64,000 nucleotides of DNA. Source: Synoicihabitans lomoniglobus. GTDB lineage: Bacteria; Verrucomicrobiota; Verrucomicrobiia; Opitutales; Opitutaceae. The notes beneath the pieces are model-generated. The model was not told where the DNA came from, did no database searches, and saw only the letters and a program-made list of their open reading frames with translations. Of this stretch, positions 62,938 through 64,000 are shown in pieces. Position numbers and translations under genes: made by a program. Position 1 is the stretch's first letter; the number at the start of each line of letters is the position of its first letter. The DNA is taken from the NCBI RefSeq assembly GCF_029023725.1, contig NZ_CP119075.1, positions 1,607,501 to 1,671,500 on the forward strand, in the 5' to 3' direction.

Positions 62938-63558
62938 TCAACTCTCGACGGCAGGGGTGAGCAGTCCGTCTTTGACCGCTTCGTCGAGAATCGCCGCCAT
63001 GTGTTCCCACAAGGTGGTGGAGCCGTCCGCGATGTGGCAATTGCGAGCGACCACTTGATCGTGGGTGATGCCGTGCTTTCGCCAAGAGGCACCCTCGGTA
63101 TTGATGTTGAGCAGCATGGGCTGAATGCGGTCGCACGCGGCGGCAAATTTGGCCTCGGGGGTGGTGCGGGCTTCAAACTCATCCCAGAGTGCGCGGAACT
63201 CCGCGGTTTGATCGGGTGGCAACAGACCAAAGAGCCGATCGGCGGCCACGGCCTCGCGCTCGTGTTGATTTTGCATGCCCGCCGTGTCGTAGGCGAAGGT
63301 ATCACCGGCATCGATTTCCACGATATCGTGGAGGATGAGCATCTTCAGCACGCGCAGCATGTCCAAGTGAGCGGAGTTGGCGTGCTCGGTGAGCACCAGC
63401 ACGAGCAGGCAGAGATGCCAGGAGTGTTCGGCGTCGTTTTCGCGCCGTCGACTATTGATAAGTAACGTCTGGCGAAAGATTTCCTTCAATTTGTCGACTT
63501 CGACAATGAAGGCGAATTGACGCTGCAGGCGTTCGGCGGTCGGGGAAACAGGGTCCAT
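62938..63558 (-). CDS. HD-domain phosphohydrolase (YfbR/HDDC2-like)
   Basis: A 206-residue HD protein. The metal residues are His in DAEHSWHL, the HD of LILHDIVEIDAGDTFAYD and a later Asp in CDRIQPML, as in the HDDC2/YfbR 5'-deoxynucleotidase family. It may dephosphorylate dNMPs. It is separated from the AraC-GyrI gene by 100 bases, and is divergent from serA. Confidence 0.88.
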   Translation of the reverse strand: MDPVSPTAERLQRQFAFIVEVDKLKEIFRQTLLINSRRRENDAEHSWHLCLLVLVLTEHANSAHLDMLRVLKMLILHDIVEIDAGDTFAYDTAGMQNQHEREAVAADRLFGLLPPDQTAEFRALWDEFEARTTPEAKFAAACDRIQPMLLNINTEGASWRKHGITHDQVVARNCHIADGSTTLWEHMAAILDEAVKDGLLTPAVES

Positions 63559-63704
63559 ACGCCACGAGAGAGGGTTTGCCGCCCAAACGCAATCAGGCAG
63601 CGTTCGCGCCCCGGTTTTGGGTGGCGACCGGTCGGCTGAAACTCGTGACCGCTTTTCCTTGCTCGGTCTGGGGCGGAGCTCTTCGATTCGGTCCGTTTGC
63701 CCTC

Positions 63705-64000
63705 ATGAAAATCCTCGTAGCCGACAAGATATCTGCCAAAGGAGTTGCCTATCTGCGTGAGCAGCCGGGCTTCGAAGTCGTGGAGGCATATGGCTCCTCC
63801 CCCGAGCAAGTGCTCGAACTGGTGAAGGACGTGCACGCGATCGCGGTGCGCTCCGAAACCAAAATCACCCGCGAGGTGCTGGACGCCGCTCCGGAACTGA
63901 AAGTGGTGGGCCGAGCCGGCGTGGGCGTGGACAACGTCGACGTCGAGGCGGCCACCGAGCGCGGCGTCGTGGTGATGAACACCCCGTCCGGCAATACGAT
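63705..64000 (+). CDS. serA: D-3-phosphoglycerate dehydrogenase, 5' part
   Basis: The first 98 residues of the gene are visible and it runs off the right edge. The N-terminal [17 protein letters not shown] and [20 protein letters not shown], then [20 protein letters not shown], give the substrate-binding domain and the family signature of SerA (2-hydroxyacid dehydrogenases). It begins serine synthesis from 3-phosphoglycerate. The start ATG at 63705 follows a 146-base divergent gap. Confidence 0.92.
   Translation, partial: MKILVADKISAKGVAYLREQPGFEVVEAYGSSPEQVLELVKDVHAIAVRSETKITREVLDAAPELKVVGRAGVGVDNVDVEAATERGVVVMNTPSGNT

Noticed and set aside
1-64000. CRISPR arrays, rRNA genes and tRNA genes
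   Set aside because: I saw no regularly spaced repeats with unique spacers and no conserved rRNA or tRNA core sequences in any intergenic gap.

Overview
The window is a GC-rich bacterial chromosome segment. It most resembles the Verrucomicrobiota, probably family Opitutaceae. The clues are a complete alternative complex III (ACIII) operon fused to a cbb3-type oxidase cluster, a secreted hydrolase ending in the 'LNVS.RG…GFVIGG…VRAVGPGL' C-terminal domain common in that phylum, a ClpX-like second AAA+ ATPase, and many genes without Shine-Dalgarno sequences. Placement rests on recognised families, not a database search. There are no rRNA, tRNA or CRISPR features, and no gene-free stretch longer than 300 bases. 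The longest are 15957-16188, which holds a perfect palindrome, and 11181-11391, which holds a gene relic and a repeat end.

Layout. 1-11180: end of a VOC-fold gene, a secreted esterase, an FMN reductase, a cytochrome bd oxidase (cydAB), a MacA-MacB-type efflux system in three genes, and a large secreted M14 peptidase. 11181-14176: a mobile island with an AT-rich relic plus small membrane protein gene, an IS481-family insertion sequence, and a REP-type Y1 (HUH) transposase bounded by perfect 26-bp inverted repeats. 14205-25213: housekeeping genes: coaD, pgsA-pgpA, the nif3-aroQ-nusG paralogue-rsmG operon, a dCMP deaminase, yqgE, tsaB-alr, and tig-clpP-clpX.

25382-37014: the respiratory block. 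It holds a small Tat-like ORF, actA-F, two small membrane-protein genes, then ccoN, ccoO and a one-haem ccoP-like gene, closed by a strong terminator. The products should take electrons from quinol through ACIII to oxygen. The bd oxidase at 2410-4720 gives a separate quinol-oxidase branch.

37100-55134: a minus-strand operon (rRNA pseudouridine synthase, SH3-like protein, folD, receiver-kinase, proC), a CysJ-like reductase, fabG-acpP-fabF, rpmB, a MidA-type methyltransferase, S41 protease-tsaD, a Ser/Thr kinase-rpoN operon, an IscA-type Fe-S protein, menG/ubiE and the ClpX-like ATPase. 55236-64000: an HU-family gene, hisS with an ACT-domain gene, cdd, kbl-tdh (threonine to glycine), an alkylation-repair and GyrI-type cluster (AraC-GyrI, GyrI, ogt, alkA-like), an HD-domain phosphohydrolase and the start of serA. 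Most of the window is ordinary core genome. The least explained parts are the 11.2-14.2 kb island, the small genes of the respiratory block, the ClpX-like paralogue, and the split Ada-like cluster.
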